A program made the position numbers and the translations under genes. Below are positions 53,512-61,643 of a stretch of 64,000 nucleotides of DNA, piece after piece. Positions within the stretch are counted from its first letter, which is position 1; each line of letters opens with the position of its first letter. The notes below the pieces were generated by a model. That model was not told where the DNA came from and did not search any database. It saw only the letters and a list, made by a program, of their open reading frames with translations. Source of the DNA: Rhodoferax sp. GW822-FHT02A01 (GTDB lineage Bacteria > Pseudomonadota > Gammaproteobacteria > Burkholderiales > Burkholderiaceae_C); the NCBI RefSeq assembly GCF_038784515.1, contig NZ_CP152376.1, positions 4,712,001 through 4,776,000 on the forward strand, given 5' to 3'.

Positions 53512-54501
53512 TTAGGCCTGCTGGCGCTTGCGACGTTTGACGGCAGCACCGATCAGGCCCAGGCCAGCCAGCAACAGTGCATAGGTTTCAGGCTCTGGCA
53601 CCGCAGCCGTCAACACGATCAGTTGCGACTTCGCTCCCGCCGGAGCGCCTGCGGTCTGGTCCTGCTCCGCAACCAGATAGATGACGCCCTTTTCATCCAC
53701 CGTAACGCCTTCAATGGCGTTGTTCGGCACAACGGTCGAGAGGTCAAACGAGCTCAGCACCTGCCCCTGGCGGTTGACTTCGATCAGCATCTTGGAGCCC
53801 AAGCTGAGCACCAGCAGGTTGTCGGCGGCTGGCGTTCCCGCAAAGGAATCCACCGGAGAGAGCGTCTGCACATCGGACAGTGTGCTCAAACCCATCAGCG
53901 CAGGATTAAACAGCTGGGTCACAGTCGATGTGCCAGTCTGTCCCGCGGCGAAGCTCAGTGTGCCGGCAAAGATGTTCTCGGGGCTTTCCTGCTTGACGGC
54001 AACAAAGCTGCCGTTGCGCGGGTCGTAGCTGATACCTTCCATGCCGCTGTTGTTGTTGGGGTAACCCGTGACAACGTGCACAGAGCTGTTGGTCAGGCTA
54101 GCGGTGCCGCCCTGGCTGTAGTTGAACTTGTAGGCGTCATAGAGGCGCTCTTCGCCCACAACCAGCGTTCCATTGCCCAAGTAGGTCAGGCCTTCCGTAT
54201 CGTGCTTGGTACTTCCGGTGCCGGTCCAGTCAAAGGACATGGTGCCAAGGGTCTGGCCGGTCTTGGAAATCTCCACCACGCCGGTGCCTTCATCGCCGAC
54301 AAAGAACAGGGTGCCGCGGTCACGGGCATACGCCACTGCAGAAGCTTCCAGGCCGGACACCCCCGTACCCGTGGTTCCGGCAAGAATATCCAGCGAATAG
54401 ATGCCGCTGACGGAGTAGTTGCCCAGTTGAATGGAGCTTGCCGCGTTAGCGCACAAGCTGGTGGCTGCCAACGCAGCCAGGAAAATGTGTTTGAGTTTCA
54501 T
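53512..54501 (-). CDS. PEP-CTERM protein with SdiA-regulated-type propeller
   Basis: A 329-residue exported protein: signal peptide about 1-20 (ending ANA), then a beta-propeller-like body of the SdiA-regulated family (GLEASAVAYARDRGTLFFVG, HDTEGLTYLGNGTLVVGEE, GMEGISYDPRNGSFVAVKQE, IEGVTVDEKGVIYLVAE). The C-terminal sorting tag begins PEPETYALLLAG, then a membrane helix and RRKRQQA. Exosortase should cut and anchor or release it. No exosortase gene is in the window. The upstream PEP-CTERM-like gene is 27 nt away, so the two form one unit. Confidence 0.9.
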   Translation of the reverse strand: MKLKHIFLAALAATSLCANAASSIQLGNYSVSGIYSLDILAGTTGTGVSGLEASAVAYARDRGTLFFVGDEGTGVVEISKTGQTLGTMSFDWTGTGSTKHDTEGLTYLGNGTLVVGEERLYDAYKFNYSQGGTASLTNSSVHVVTGYPNNNSGMEGISYDPRNGSFVAVKQESPENIFAGTLSFAAGQTGTSTVTQLFNPALMGLSTLSDVQTLSPVDSFAGTPAADNLLVLSLGSKMLIEVNRQGQVLSSFDLSTVVPNNAIEGVTVDEKGVIYLVAEQDQTAGAPAGAKSQLIVLTAAVPEPETYALLLAGLGLIGAAVKRRKRQQA

Positions 54502-54528
54502 GCGTGATGGAATCCGGGATAAAAAGAA

Positions 54529-55197
54529 TCAGGACCGGCGGCGACGCGCGATAGCGCCAACGATGCCCAGGCCAGCGAGCAGCATGGCAAAGGTCTCGTT
54601 TTCTGGCACAGCGGCAATGCTGCCAGGGGATCCGATCTCGGTGCCGGAGACTGCGGTGTGTGCACCGTTGATACCCACTTGGCTAAGCTGCGAAATGGTC
54701 ACACCATTGAGGCCAGCGGCATTGTCAAACGTCTGGTAGGGAGAGGTGGCGTCCGATGCACCGAAGATCACCTTGGCCTGCAGGGTACCTGTGTTATCGA
54801 AAATGTTCACCTGGTCGCTGGTGGTACTCAAGCCGACTCCACTGCCGCTGTAGTAACCAATAGGGGTGCTGCCTGTGAGCCAGTCGTTCTTCAAGGCGGT
54901 GACTTGCGTAGCACCTCCTTCCACAAAGATCACTGACTGGCCGGCGTTGATGGTGGTCACACCGTTTAGCGCGACCGCCGAGCTGAAACTGGCGCTGTCG
55001 TCGTCCATTTTCCAACCCGCAATGCTCACCGCGGTACTTCCAAAGTTGGTCATTTCAAACCAGTCGGCGGCGACCGTGGAATTGCTGCTGCTCCAGGGCG
55101 CGACTTCGGTAATGCGAACTTGCGCCTGTGCCGACATGGCGCAGAAAACCAGGCCCGTGGCAGCCCAACCGAGAAGCGATTTCTTCAGTGAAAACAT
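54529..55197 (-). CDS. PEP-CTERM-like protein with lamin-tail domain
   Basis: 222 residues from the ATG at 55197 (MFSLKKSLLGW); the longer frame adds 9 residues ahead of the signal. Signal about 1-25 (ending AQA), then a lamin-tail-like beta domain (VRITEVAPWSSSNSTVAADW, FEMTNFGSTAVSIAGWKM). The C-terminal tag reads PENETFAMLLAGLGIVGAI, then ARRRRS: a variant of PEP in which the second Pro is Asn. It starts the two-gene unit. Outer-surface or extracellular location is expected. Confidence 0.87.
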   Translation of the reverse strand: MFSLKKSLLGWAATGLVFCAMSAQAQVRITEVAPWSSSNSTVAADWFEMTNFGSTAVSIAGWKMDDDSASFSSAVALNGVTTINAGQSVIFVEGGATQVTALKNDWLTGSTPIGYYSGSGVGLSTTSDQVNIFDNTGTLQAKVIFGASDATSPYQTFDNAAGLNGVTISQLSQVGINGAHTAVSGTEIGSPGSIAAVPENETFAMLLAGLGIVGAIARRRRS

Positions 55198-55326
55198 GTG
55201 TGAGGTTCCTAAGAAGTGAGCCAAGGATCGGATGACCCTGAATTTCTAAAAGGCCGATACTAGACACCGGGTGTTACAGAAAGTGACCAGATTCGCCACA
55301 TTTGATCCACCAAAAGGATGAGCAAT

Positions 55327-56235
55327 ATGAACGAACCACACCGCGAAAATTCTTCTTCGGCAATACCCAACCTGATTCCAGGATTTGCACCATCAGCCCC
55401 CAGTCTGCCCGGGTGGCTGGAGGCTGGCCTGCAGTCGGGCGCGGAGCACATCACCGTATTGGCGCAACGCGCCTACCGCCTGCGCGCGGTACAAGTGGAC
55501 GCACCTCTGCTGGTGGTTCCCCTGGCCGGGGTGAAGCGCGTGGATGTGGAGGGTAAGCAGGCGGATATTGCCTGTGGCGAATTTCTGATGGTGCACCATG
55601 CCTGCCGCATGGGAGTGGAGAATCTGCCACCTCCGGGGGGCAATGCAGGCTATCGCGCCTGGGTGCAGCCTTTTTCCTGGCACGTCATTTCCATGACGCG
55701 CACCCTGTTGGGCGAGCATGGCGACCGCACCTCCCGGGCCACCGCTATCGCCAGACCATTCACCTGTGGCGAGCTGACACCCTTGCTGAGCGGCGTGCAG
55801 AACTACCTGGCTGCCATGGCCCCCACCAGCCAGGCGCCAAACGCCGCACAACGCGACCATGCGTTGATCGGATTGCTGCTGGCACTGGCGCGCGCCGGGC
55901 ATGACCAGTTCCTGCATGCGCAGGACCCTTCCATGGCCGCGCGCATCCGGCTGCTGGTGGCCCAAGCGCCGGCGCGCAATTGGTCTTCCAGCGACTTCGA
56001 AGCGGCCTTGCACGTGAGTGGCGCCACTTTGCGCAGGCGATTGGCGCAAGAAGAGACCTCGTTGCGAACCATACTCAAGGAAACCCGGCTGCACCATGCG
56101 CTGGGCCTGTTGCAATCCAGCCGCCGCCCTCTCAAATCCATTGCGCTGGCTTGCGGCTACCAGTCCCTCTCCAGCTTCAGCCGCGGCTTTGCAGCCCAGT
56201 TTGGGGTTGCCCCCACTGCGGTCGCCAATACCTGA
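55327..56235 (+). CDS. AraC-family transcriptional regulator
   Basis: 302 residues. I prefer the ATG at 55327 because AAAAGGA (55312-55318) gives an 8-nt spacing; the first ATG at 55318 overlaps that RBS. The N-terminal half (about 50-170) is cupin-like (LRAVQVDAPLLVVPLAGVKRV). The C-terminal half has two HTHs (FEAALHVSGATLRRRLAQEE and SRRPLKSIALACGYQSLSSF, then SRGFAAQFGVAPTAV). It may act on the PEBP gene or the divergent PEP-CTERM genes (129-nt gap); neither is shown. Confidence 0.88.
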   Translation: MNEPHRENSSSAIPNLIPGFAPSAPSLPGWLEAGLQSGAEHITVLAQRAYRLRAVQVDAPLLVVPLAGVKRVDVEGKQADIACGEFLMVHHACRMGVENLPPPGGNAGYRAWVQPFSWHVISMTRTLLGEHGDRTSRATAIARPFTCGELTPLLSGVQNYLAAMAPTSQAPNAAQRDHALIGLLLALARAGHDQFLHAQDPSMAARIRLLVAQAPARNWSSSDFEAALHVSGATLRRRLAQEETSLRTILKETRLHHALGLLQSSRRPLKSIALACGYQSLSSFSRGFAAQFGVAPTAVANT

Positions 56236-56373
56236 GCGTTTCGCGTGGCGTTTTGAGCGCACGGCGCAGGCACATTCCTGGAACATGGGACCCAGCACGC
56301 AGCACCGCTTTGCTGTCCGTGCCGGCCTTTGGAGATCGGCGGTTCAGATCTCGGTTGTTATCAGGAGTTGTAC

Positions 56374-56925
56374 ATGAACAAGTCTTTTTTCCCCATGGTG
56401 TGCGCACTCGCCTTGGCCACAGGTGTCTCTTTGCAAGCAAGCGCGCTGGAGCTGAGCAGCACCGACATTGGCAATGGCAAGACACTGGGCAACGCCCAGG
56501 TGTTCCAGGGATTCGGATGCTCGGGCGGCAACATCTCCCCTGCCCTGCACTGGAGCGATGTGCCTGCTGGCACCAAGAGCTTTGCCATCACCGCCTATGA
56601 CCCGGACGCCCCCACCGGCAGCGGCTGGTGGCATTGGGTCAGCTACGATCTGCCGGCCTCGGTGAGCAGCCTGCCAGCGGGCGCGGGCAAAGCTGGCGCC
56701 ATGCCGGCAGGCGCCAAACAAGGTCGCAACGACTTTGGCAGCAATGACTTCGGCGGCGCCTGCCCGCCTCCCGGCGACGCACCGCACCGCTACGTCTTCA
56801 CCGTCTTTGCGCTGAAGGTAGACAAGCTCGATGTGCCCGCCGATGCCTCCGCAGCGCTGATTGGCTTCATGCTGAACGCCAACAAGCTGGCTACCGCATC
56901 CATCACGGCGCGGTACGGGCGCTAG
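56374..56925 (+). CDS. Exported YbhB/YbcL-type PEBP-family protein
   Basis: 183 residues from the ATG at 56374, preceded by CAGGAG. Signal peptide about 1-24 (ending ASA). The body is a phosphatidylethanolamine-binding-protein fold: GNAQVFQGFGCSGGNISPAL, DPDAPTGSGWWHWVSYDLPA, and PPPGDAPHRYVFTVFAL. Bacterial members of this Raf-kinase-inhibitor-like group have unknown roles and may bind small ligands. It lies 138 nt after the AraC gene on the same strand. Confidence 0.9.
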   Translation: MNKSFFPMVCALALATGVSLQASALELSSTDIGNGKTLGNAQVFQGFGCSGGNISPALHWSDVPAGTKSFAITAYDPDAPTGSGWWHWVSYDLPASVSSLPAGAGKAGAMPAGAKQGRNDFGSNDFGGACPPPGDAPHRYVFTVFALKVDKLDVPADASAALIGFMLNANKLATASITARYGR

Positions 56926-57002
56926 CGCGCCATCCATTGCCGCAGCCCGGCATGAGGGCATCGTGTTTTGCATAGACTCGGTGACCTCATTCCAAGGAAA
57001 CC

Positions 57003-58223
57003 ATGACTGCGAAAAAAGACTCTTCCCCATTGACACCTCTGCAAATAGGCCTGGTCATCGTCGCTCTGGCCTGCGGCGGTTTTGGCATAGGAACGGGTGA
57101 GTTCGCCATCATGGGTCTGCTGCCGGGTGTCGCCAGCACATTTGCCGTGACGATCCCGCAGGCAGGATATGTGATCAGCGCCTATGCGTTGGGTGTGGTG
57201 GTCGGCGCACCGCTGATTGCCATTGCAGGTGCGAAGTCTTCGCGCCGCACATTGCTTCTCATCCTGATGACAGTCTTCGCTATCGGCAATCTGGCCAGTG
57301 CACTAGCTCCCGACTTCCTGAGTTTCATCGTCCTGCGCTTTCTCTCGGGGCTGCCGCACGGCGCTTACTTCGGCGTATCCGCGCTGGTGGCGGCCTCACT
57401 CGCGCCGATTCACATGCGCACACGGGCCGTAGGCTATGTGATGTTGGGGCTTACGGTTGCCACCTTGGCTGGCACACCGGTCATGGCGCTGTTCGGGCAA
57501 TTCCTCAGCTGGCGCATGATGTTCCTGGCCGTTGGAATAATTGGCGCGCTGACCGTGACACTGATCTGGATCTACCTGCCGCGCGACAAGCCGGCTGCGG
57601 GTGCCAGCGTGATGCGGGAGCTGGTAGCGTTCACGCATCCGCAGGTGCTGCTGACACTCACGTTGGCTGCCACCGGCTTTGGTGGAATGTTTTCCATCTT
57701 CTCCTACATTGCCAGTACGACCACCATGGTTACTCACCTGCCTGCCGCCATGATCCCGGTGATCATGGTGCTGTTTGGCATCGGTATGAATGTGGGCAAT
57801 GTGGTGGGCTCCAAATTGGCCGACAAGTCCCTGATGGGAACCATAGGCGGCATGCTGGTATTCAACATCGTGGTGATGACTCTGTTCAGCCTCACGGCAG
57901 CCTATCCCGTCATGCTGTACATCTCGACGTTCCTGATTGGCTGCACCTTTGCCGCTGGCCCGGCCATACAAACCCGGCTGATGGACGTGGCCGCAGACGG
58001 CCAGACTTTGGCTGCTGCGTCGATGCATTCCGCCTTCAACATCGCCAACGCATTGGGCGCATGGCTAGGCGGCCTGGTGATCGCCTACGGATATGGCTAT
58101 GCGGCAACCGGCTATGTTGGCGCCGTGCTGTCGTTCTTTGGATTGTTTGTATTTGCGGCTTCCGTGCTGCTTGAGCGGCGCAACGGCAGGGTCAACGACT
58201 CGGTCTGCGTTGCGGCAACTTAG
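57003..58223 (+). CDS. DHA1-family MFS exporter (AraJ/YdhP-like)
   Basis: A 406-residue transporter with about 12 helices. It starts after AAGGAAA. The first helix is IVALACGGFGIGTGEFAIMG and the motif continues LGVVVGAPLIAIAGAKSSRR. RFLSGLPHGAYFGVSALVAA is the typical AraJ/YdhP-type segment. It exports sugars, drugs or metabolites by proton antiport; the substrate is unknown. It stands alone, 77 nt after the PEBP gene. Confidence 0.9.
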   Translation: MTAKKDSSPLTPLQIGLVIVALACGGFGIGTGEFAIMGLLPGVASTFAVTIPQAGYVISAYALGVVVGAPLIAIAGAKSSRRTLLLILMTVFAIGNLASALAPDFLSFIVLRFLSGLPHGAYFGVSALVAASLAPIHMRTRAVGYVMLGLTVATLAGTPVMALFGQFLSWRMMFLAVGIIGALTVTLIWIYLPRDKPAAGASVMRELVAFTHPQVLLTLTLAATGFGGMFSIFSYIASTTTMVTHLPAAMIPVIMVLFGIGMNVGNVVGSKLADKSLMGTIGGMLVFNIVVMTLFSLTAAYPVMLYISTFLIGCTFAAGPAIQTRLMDVAADGQTLAAASMHSAFNIANALGAWLGGLVIAYGYGYAATGYVGAVLSFFGLFVFAASVLLERRNGRVNDSVCVAAT

Positions 58224-58261
58224 AGCCGCTGCCGCCCTAGTGGGTCGCACCGTTGGACCGC

Positions 58262-58528
58262 TTATTCGTAATGCGTCCACATTCGCAACACACGAACAAT
58301 ACGTTCCTCGGTGAAAACCTCATACACCATACGGTGCTGAATGTTGATGCGGCGCGAATAGGCACCTGCAAGGTCACCTACCAACTTTTCATACGGCGGT
58401 GGATTCTGAAACGGATCAGCCGCCAGAATCTCCAGCAATTCCTGCGCCTTTGGCTTCAACCCGCTGGTGCTAATTTTCTTTGCGTCTTTGAGTGCCTGCT
58501 TGGCAAACACCACTTCCCAACTCACCAC
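58262..58528 (-). CDS. yoeB: YoeB-type toxin (ribosome-dependent mRNA interferase)
   Basis: 88 residues, the normal size for YoeB (E. coli 84). Conserved features are the YEKL segment with catalytic Glu, LAGAYSRRINIQHRMVYEV with the catalytic Arg region, and a C-terminal THY (His-Tyr). YoeB cuts mRNA in the ribosomal A site. It overlaps the antitoxin gene by 7 nt, the usual yefM-yoeB order. The catalytic residues are intact, so it should be active if not neutralised. Confidence 0.92.
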   Translation of the reverse strand: MVSWEVVFAKQALKDAKKISTSGLKPKAQELLEILAADPFQNPPPYEKLVGDLAGAYSRRINIQHRMVYEVFTEERIVRVLRMWTHYE

Positions 58529-58764
58529 TTCAGTGCCTTCGCACTCTTTGCCAGAGGCTCAGCCATACCGGCCTTGATGGATTCGCGCATCCCCGGCACC
58601 GCAAGAAGATACAACGTTTCTTGGATGGCACTCCAATCTTCAGCCGACAGCAATACAGCACTGGATCGCTTGCCAGAAATCATGATGGGTTGATGAGACT
58701 CTGCCGCCTCATCAATGATGCGATAAAGATTCGCGCGGGCTTCGCTGGCGGTGAGTGCGTGCAT
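58522..58764 (-). CDS. yefM: YefM-type antitoxin
   Basis: 80 residues from the ATG at 58764, which has an AAGGA RBS. The N-terminal Phd/YefM DNA-binding domain (MHALTASEARANLYRIIDEA, then HQPIMISGKRSSAVLLSAEDW) is followed by a flexible C-terminal tail that should wrap YoeB. It neutralises the toxin and represses its own promoter. Symmetric GTACG/CGTAC arms lie 30 nt upstream. Confidence 0.92.
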   Translation of the reverse strand: MHALTASEARANLYRIIDEAAESHQPIMISGKRSSAVLLSAEDWSAIQETLYLLAVPGMRESIKAGMAEPLAKSAKALKW

Positions 58765-58793
58765 GGTGTACTTCCTTAGATTCGGCAATAATG

Positions 58794-58809
58794 GTACGCA
58801 ATTTCGTAC
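58794..58809 (-). promoter_or_regulatory. Candidate YefM operator
   Basis: GTACG and CGTAC pair around CAATTT, 30-45 nt before the yefM ATG. YefM sites in E. coli contain a TGTACA core, and GTAC appears in both arms here. The location suits autoregulation. Confidence 0.55.
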
Positions 58810-58902
58810 GCTATGTCAACCAACCAACGTACAACTTGAAGCACGGAATTTCTGCAATTCGCGATTCGCCATTCACATCAGCACGAATCGAAAGAACCGG
58901 AC

Positions 58903-59517
58903 TCACACGCCAGCGAGTACTTTGCGAACCAAAGGAGATGCCAGACTGACGAGACCGATGATGTTCAATGTGAACGTACCCCAGAAGACCAACCGAAACT
59001 CACGCTTGGAAGACTTGTGGCGTAGCAGCTGCTGCGCCAGCAATGCCCCCGGCCAGCCGCCGGAAAGTGACAGCAAGTGGAGCGTGCTCTCTGGCGTGCG
59101 CCAATTGCCGCGCGCTGCTGCTGATTTGTCAACTGCATAGGCGATAAAGGTCGCTGCGCTCAGGCCGACATAAATGCCTGCCACCCAAAGCGGGAGTCGC
59201 CACAAGTAGCTGAGCGCCGCGTAGAGCAAGAGGAATGCTGGTATGGCAAAGAGAGACGCAGTGCCCCATTGGGCCGAACTGTCGCGTTGCCTTGGCACAG
59301 ACAACCGGCGAGGGCGAATCAAATGAACGTTACGCGCTCTCTTACCCTTTGGGCTCATCTCCACTTCGAAAGTGACTGCTTGATTCGGCGTTGGTCGCCC
59401 TACCCCTTTGGGCCAAGCAGACACATGAACGAAGATGGGCTCGCCGCCCTGCATTGAGTCGATACGGCCAAAGCCGCGTTCTTCGTTCCAGTACGTGAGG
59501 ACGCCTTCAAATCGCAT
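58903..59517 (-). CDS. Cold-shock domain fused to DUF1294 membrane domain
   Basis: A 204-residue fusion. The N-terminal cold-shock domain (1-66) has the nucleic-acid motifs ERGFGRIDS and PIFVHVSAWPKG. A basic linker (RPRRLSVPRQR) leads to a DUF1294 region with about four helices and the family motif AAFIAYAVDKSAA-like TFIAYAVDKSAARG, then ESTLHLLSLSGGWPGALLAQ. It may tether RNA or DNA binding to the membrane; the function is unknown. The scoB terminator lies within 4-37 nt of its start and covers the RBS. Confidence 0.9.
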   Translation of the reverse strand: MRFEGVLTYWNEERGFGRIDSMQGGEPIFVHVSAWPKGVGRPTPNQAVTFEVEMSPKGKRARNVHLIRPRRLSVPRQRDSSAQWGTASLFAIPAFLLLYAALSYLWRLPLWVAGIYVGLSAATFIAYAVDKSAAARGNWRTPESTLHLLSLSGGWPGALLAQQLLRHKSSKREFRLVFWGTFTLNIIGLVSLASPLVRKVLAGV

Positions 59518-59520
59518 AAA

Positions 59521-59553
59521 AAAAGCCCCGAACGCTAGGAGCCCGGGGCTTTT
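59521..59553 (-). terminator. Rho-independent terminator of scoAB
   Basis: AAAAGCCCCG and CGGGGCTTTT form a perfect 10-bp stem with a 13-nt loop. The minus-strand transcript ends in a T run (59518-59524). It lies 25 nt after scoB and only 4 nt before the next gene's start codon. Confidence 0.85.
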
Positions 59554-59577
59554 GCACGTGTGTTGCCAATGCGGTTG

Positions 59578-60216
59578 TCAGATCAGCGGCACACCTGTCT
59601 TGCTCTGCGCAAACTCGCGCGTCACGCCCTCAGCCAGCTCAACGACGCTGATGCCGTGTGGCGTCACGTCGAAGACGCCCAAGTCCGTGATGATGCGGTC
59701 TACCACACCCACGCCGGTGAGCGGCAGTGTGCAGCTGGGGATGATCTTGAAGTCTTCGGTACCGTCCTTCTTCTTGGCAACGTGTTCCATCAGCACGATG
59801 ACGCGCTTCACGCCTGCCACCAGGTCCATGGCGCCGCCCATGCCCTTGACCATCTTGCCGGGAATCATCCAGTTGGCCAGATCACCCTTGGAGCTCACCT
59901 GCATGGCGCCCAGAATGCTCAGGTTGATCTTGCCACCACGGATCATGGCAAAGCTCTGGTCCGAGCCAAAGATGCTGGAGCCCTTGATGGTGGTCACCGT
60001 CTGCTTGCCAGCGTTGATCAGGTCTGCGTCCACCGCGTCTGCCGTGGGGAACGGGCCGATGCCCAGCATGCCGTTTTCCGATTGCAGCCAGACTTCCTTG
60101 TCGGCGGGCACGTGGTTGGCCACCAGCGTGGGGATACCAATCCCCAGGTTCACATAGAAACCATCTTCCAGTTCCCGCGCAGCGCGTGCTGCCATTTGGT
60201 CTTGCGTCCAGGCCAT
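59578..60216 (-). CDS. scoB: 3-oxoacid CoA-transferase beta subunit
   Basis: 212 residues from the ATG at 60216, with AGGAG 7 nt ahead; a TTG at 60222 is less likely. The catalytic Glu is Glu47 in [13 protein letters not shown]. Other family segments are [17 protein letters not shown] and [17 protein letters not shown]. With ScoA it moves CoA from succinyl-CoA to a 3-oxoacid such as acetoacetate. It starts 2 nt after scoA. Confidence 0.93.
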   Translation of the reverse strand: MAWTQDQMAARAARELEDGFYVNLGIGIPTLVANHVPADKEVWLQSENGMLGIGPFPTADAVDADLINAGKQTVTTIKGSSIFGSDQSFAMIRGGKINLSILGAMQVSSKGDLANWMIPGKMVKGMGGAMDLVAGVKRVIVLMEHVAKKKDGTEDFKIIPSCTLPLTGVGVVDRIITDLGVFDVTPHGISVVELAEGVTREFAQSKTGVPLI

Positions 60217-60218
60217 GG

Positions 60219-60926
60219 TCAAACTCCTGCTTTCTCGGTGATGGTGCGTTTCTCGATGCGCTTTTCGGGCGTTGCATTGAGCACGATGCGGTGTACGTAG
60301 ATGCCTGGCAGATGCACCTGATCGGGCTCGAAGGTTCCGGTTTCCACGATCTCTTCAACTTCCACCACGGTGATCTTGCCGGCCATAGCCACAGCCGGGT
60401 TGAAGTTGCGCGCGGTAAAGCGGAACTGCAGGTTGCCCGACTTGTCGGCGCGGTGCGCCTTGACGAGAGAGACGTCAGGAACCAGGGAGCGCTCCATCAC
60501 ATAGGTTTCACCATCAAACTCGCGCAGTTCCTTGCCGTCGGCCACGATGGTGCCCACACCAGTCTTGGTGAAGAAGGCAGGTATGCCCGCGCCGCCAGCA
60601 CGCAGCTTCTCTGCCAGTGTGCCCTGGGGCGTGAACTCCAGTTGCAGTTCGCCCGCCAGATATTGGCGCTCGAACTCCTTGTTCTCGCCCACATAGGAGG
60701 AAATCATCTTCTTGATCTGGCGCGTTTCCAGCAACTTGCCGAGACCGAAGCCGTCCACGCCGGCGTTGTTGGAAATGACAGTCAGGTCTTTGACGCCGCT
60801 GTCCTTGAGCGCTTCGATCAGCGCCTCCGGGATTCCGCACAGACCGAAACCGCCCACAGCCATCAGTTGGCCGTCTCGGACGAGACCTTTGAGCGCTTCA
60901 TCGGCGCTGGGATATATCTTGTTCAC
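60219..60926 (-). CDS. scoA: 3-oxoacid CoA-transferase alpha subunit
   Basis: 235 residues with the CoA-transferase alpha features: [37 protein letters not shown], and the glycine-rich [19 protein letters not shown]. Full family length. It pairs with ScoB. Ketone-body use (acetoacetate) or adipate/beta-ketoadipate CoA activation are both possible; the family resemblance fits ScoA better. A perfect inverted repeat 37 nt upstream separates it from the PAS-LuxR gene. Confidence 0.93.
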   Translation of the reverse strand: MNKIYPSADEALKGLVRDGQLMAVGGFGLCGIPEALIEALKDSGVKDLTVISNNAGVDGFGLGKLLETRQIKKMISSYVGENKEFERQYLAGELQLEFTPQGTLAEKLRAGGAGIPAFFTKTGVGTIVADGKELREFDGETYVMERSLVPDVSLVKAHRADKSGNLQFRFTARNFNPAVAMAGKITVVEVEEIVETGTFEPDQVHLPGIYVHRIVLNATPEKRIEKRTITEKAGV

Positions 60927-60962
60927 TGCCTGGTTCTCCTCAAAAACAGATGGTCATACGAT

Positions 60963-60984
60963 ACTACGTAATGAGATACGTAGT
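60963..60984. promoter_or_regulatory. Inverted repeat between scoAB and the PAS-LuxR regulator
   Basis: ACTACGTA and TACGTAGT are a perfect 8-bp inverted repeat around ATGAGA. It lies 37 nt from scoA and 47 nt from the regulator gene, in the only gap between them. LuxR-type HTH proteins bind such symmetric sites, so the regulator encoded next is the likely binder. Confidence 0.6.
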
Positions 60985-61031
60985 TTTTCGTAGAGTCCAA
61001 CCCTTGTAAACCGTTCACCGCTGAACACGCC

Positions 61032-61586
61032 ATGGATATTGATTACCGCCTCGCGTTCGAGATGGCCCCGGTCGGCCTGGCCCTGTCGCGCAACCGCACC
61101 ATCATGGATTGCAATCAGCATCTGTGTGACATGTTCGGTGCCGAGCGCACGCAACTTGTGGGCCAGTCCTTTCTGGTGCTCTACCCCAGCGCCGACGAAT
61201 ATGAGCGAACCGGTGCGCGCATAGCACCCATCCTGAACCGCAACGGTACCTATTCAGACGACCGCATCATGAAACGTGTGGGTGGCAGCCACGCAGGCGA
61301 ACCGTTCTGGTGCCATGTCACCGGACGGGCGTTGAACCGCAACGCGCCTCACGAGGCCGGCATCTGGTGCTTTGAGGACTTGAGCGCCAGCCGCCCGGTC
61401 AAAGCCGAGCTGACGGCGCGAGAGCGCGAAGTGGCAGCCTACCTGATGCAAGGTCTCACCAGCAAACTCATAGGCAAGACCCTGGCCATCAGCCACCGCA
61501 CCGTGGAAATCTACCGGGCCCGCTTGATGCGCAAGTACAAGGCGTCCACCACCGCCGATCTGGTGCACAAGCTCACCGCCGGCTGA
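61032..61586 (+). CDS. PAS domain-LuxR HTH transcriptional regulator
   Basis: A 184-residue one-component regulator: a PAS domain (about 1-115, MDIDYRLAFEMAPVGLALSR, DCNQHLCDMFGAERTQLVG) then a LuxR-type HTH (about 122-182, LTAREREVAAYLMQGLTSKL and AISHRTVEIYRARLMRKYKA). There is no receiver domain, so the PAS domain itself should sense a small ligand. It is divergent from scoAB. It probably activates scoAB in response to their substrate. Confidence 0.9.
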   Translation: MDIDYRLAFEMAPVGLALSRNRTIMDCNQHLCDMFGAERTQLVGQSFLVLYPSADEYERTGARIAPILNRNGTYSDDRIMKRVGGSHAGEPFWCHVTGRALNRNAPHEAGIWCFEDLSASRPVKAELTAREREVAAYLMQGLTSKLIGKTLAISHRTVEIYRARLMRKYKASTTADLVHKLTAG

Positions 61587-61591
61587 ATGAA

Positions 61592-61621
61592 AAAGGGCAA
61601 GCGACTTCTCGCCTGCCCTTT
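61592..61621. terminator. Bidirectional terminator between regulator and ligB
   Basis: AAAGGGCA and TGCCCTTT pair, continued inside by GCGA/TCGC around CTTC. It lies in the 57-nt gap between the converging PAS-LuxR and ligB genes. A and T tracts at the arms allow use in both directions. Confidence 0.75.
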
Positions 61622-61643
61622 GCTTCCTGGAGCCACGCTCTGG

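Noticed and set aside
56326..56352. GAGATC/GATCTC symmetric element before the PEBP gene
   Set aside because: Only 6-bp arms with a 9-nt spacer and no nearby promoter motif; chance is likely at this length.
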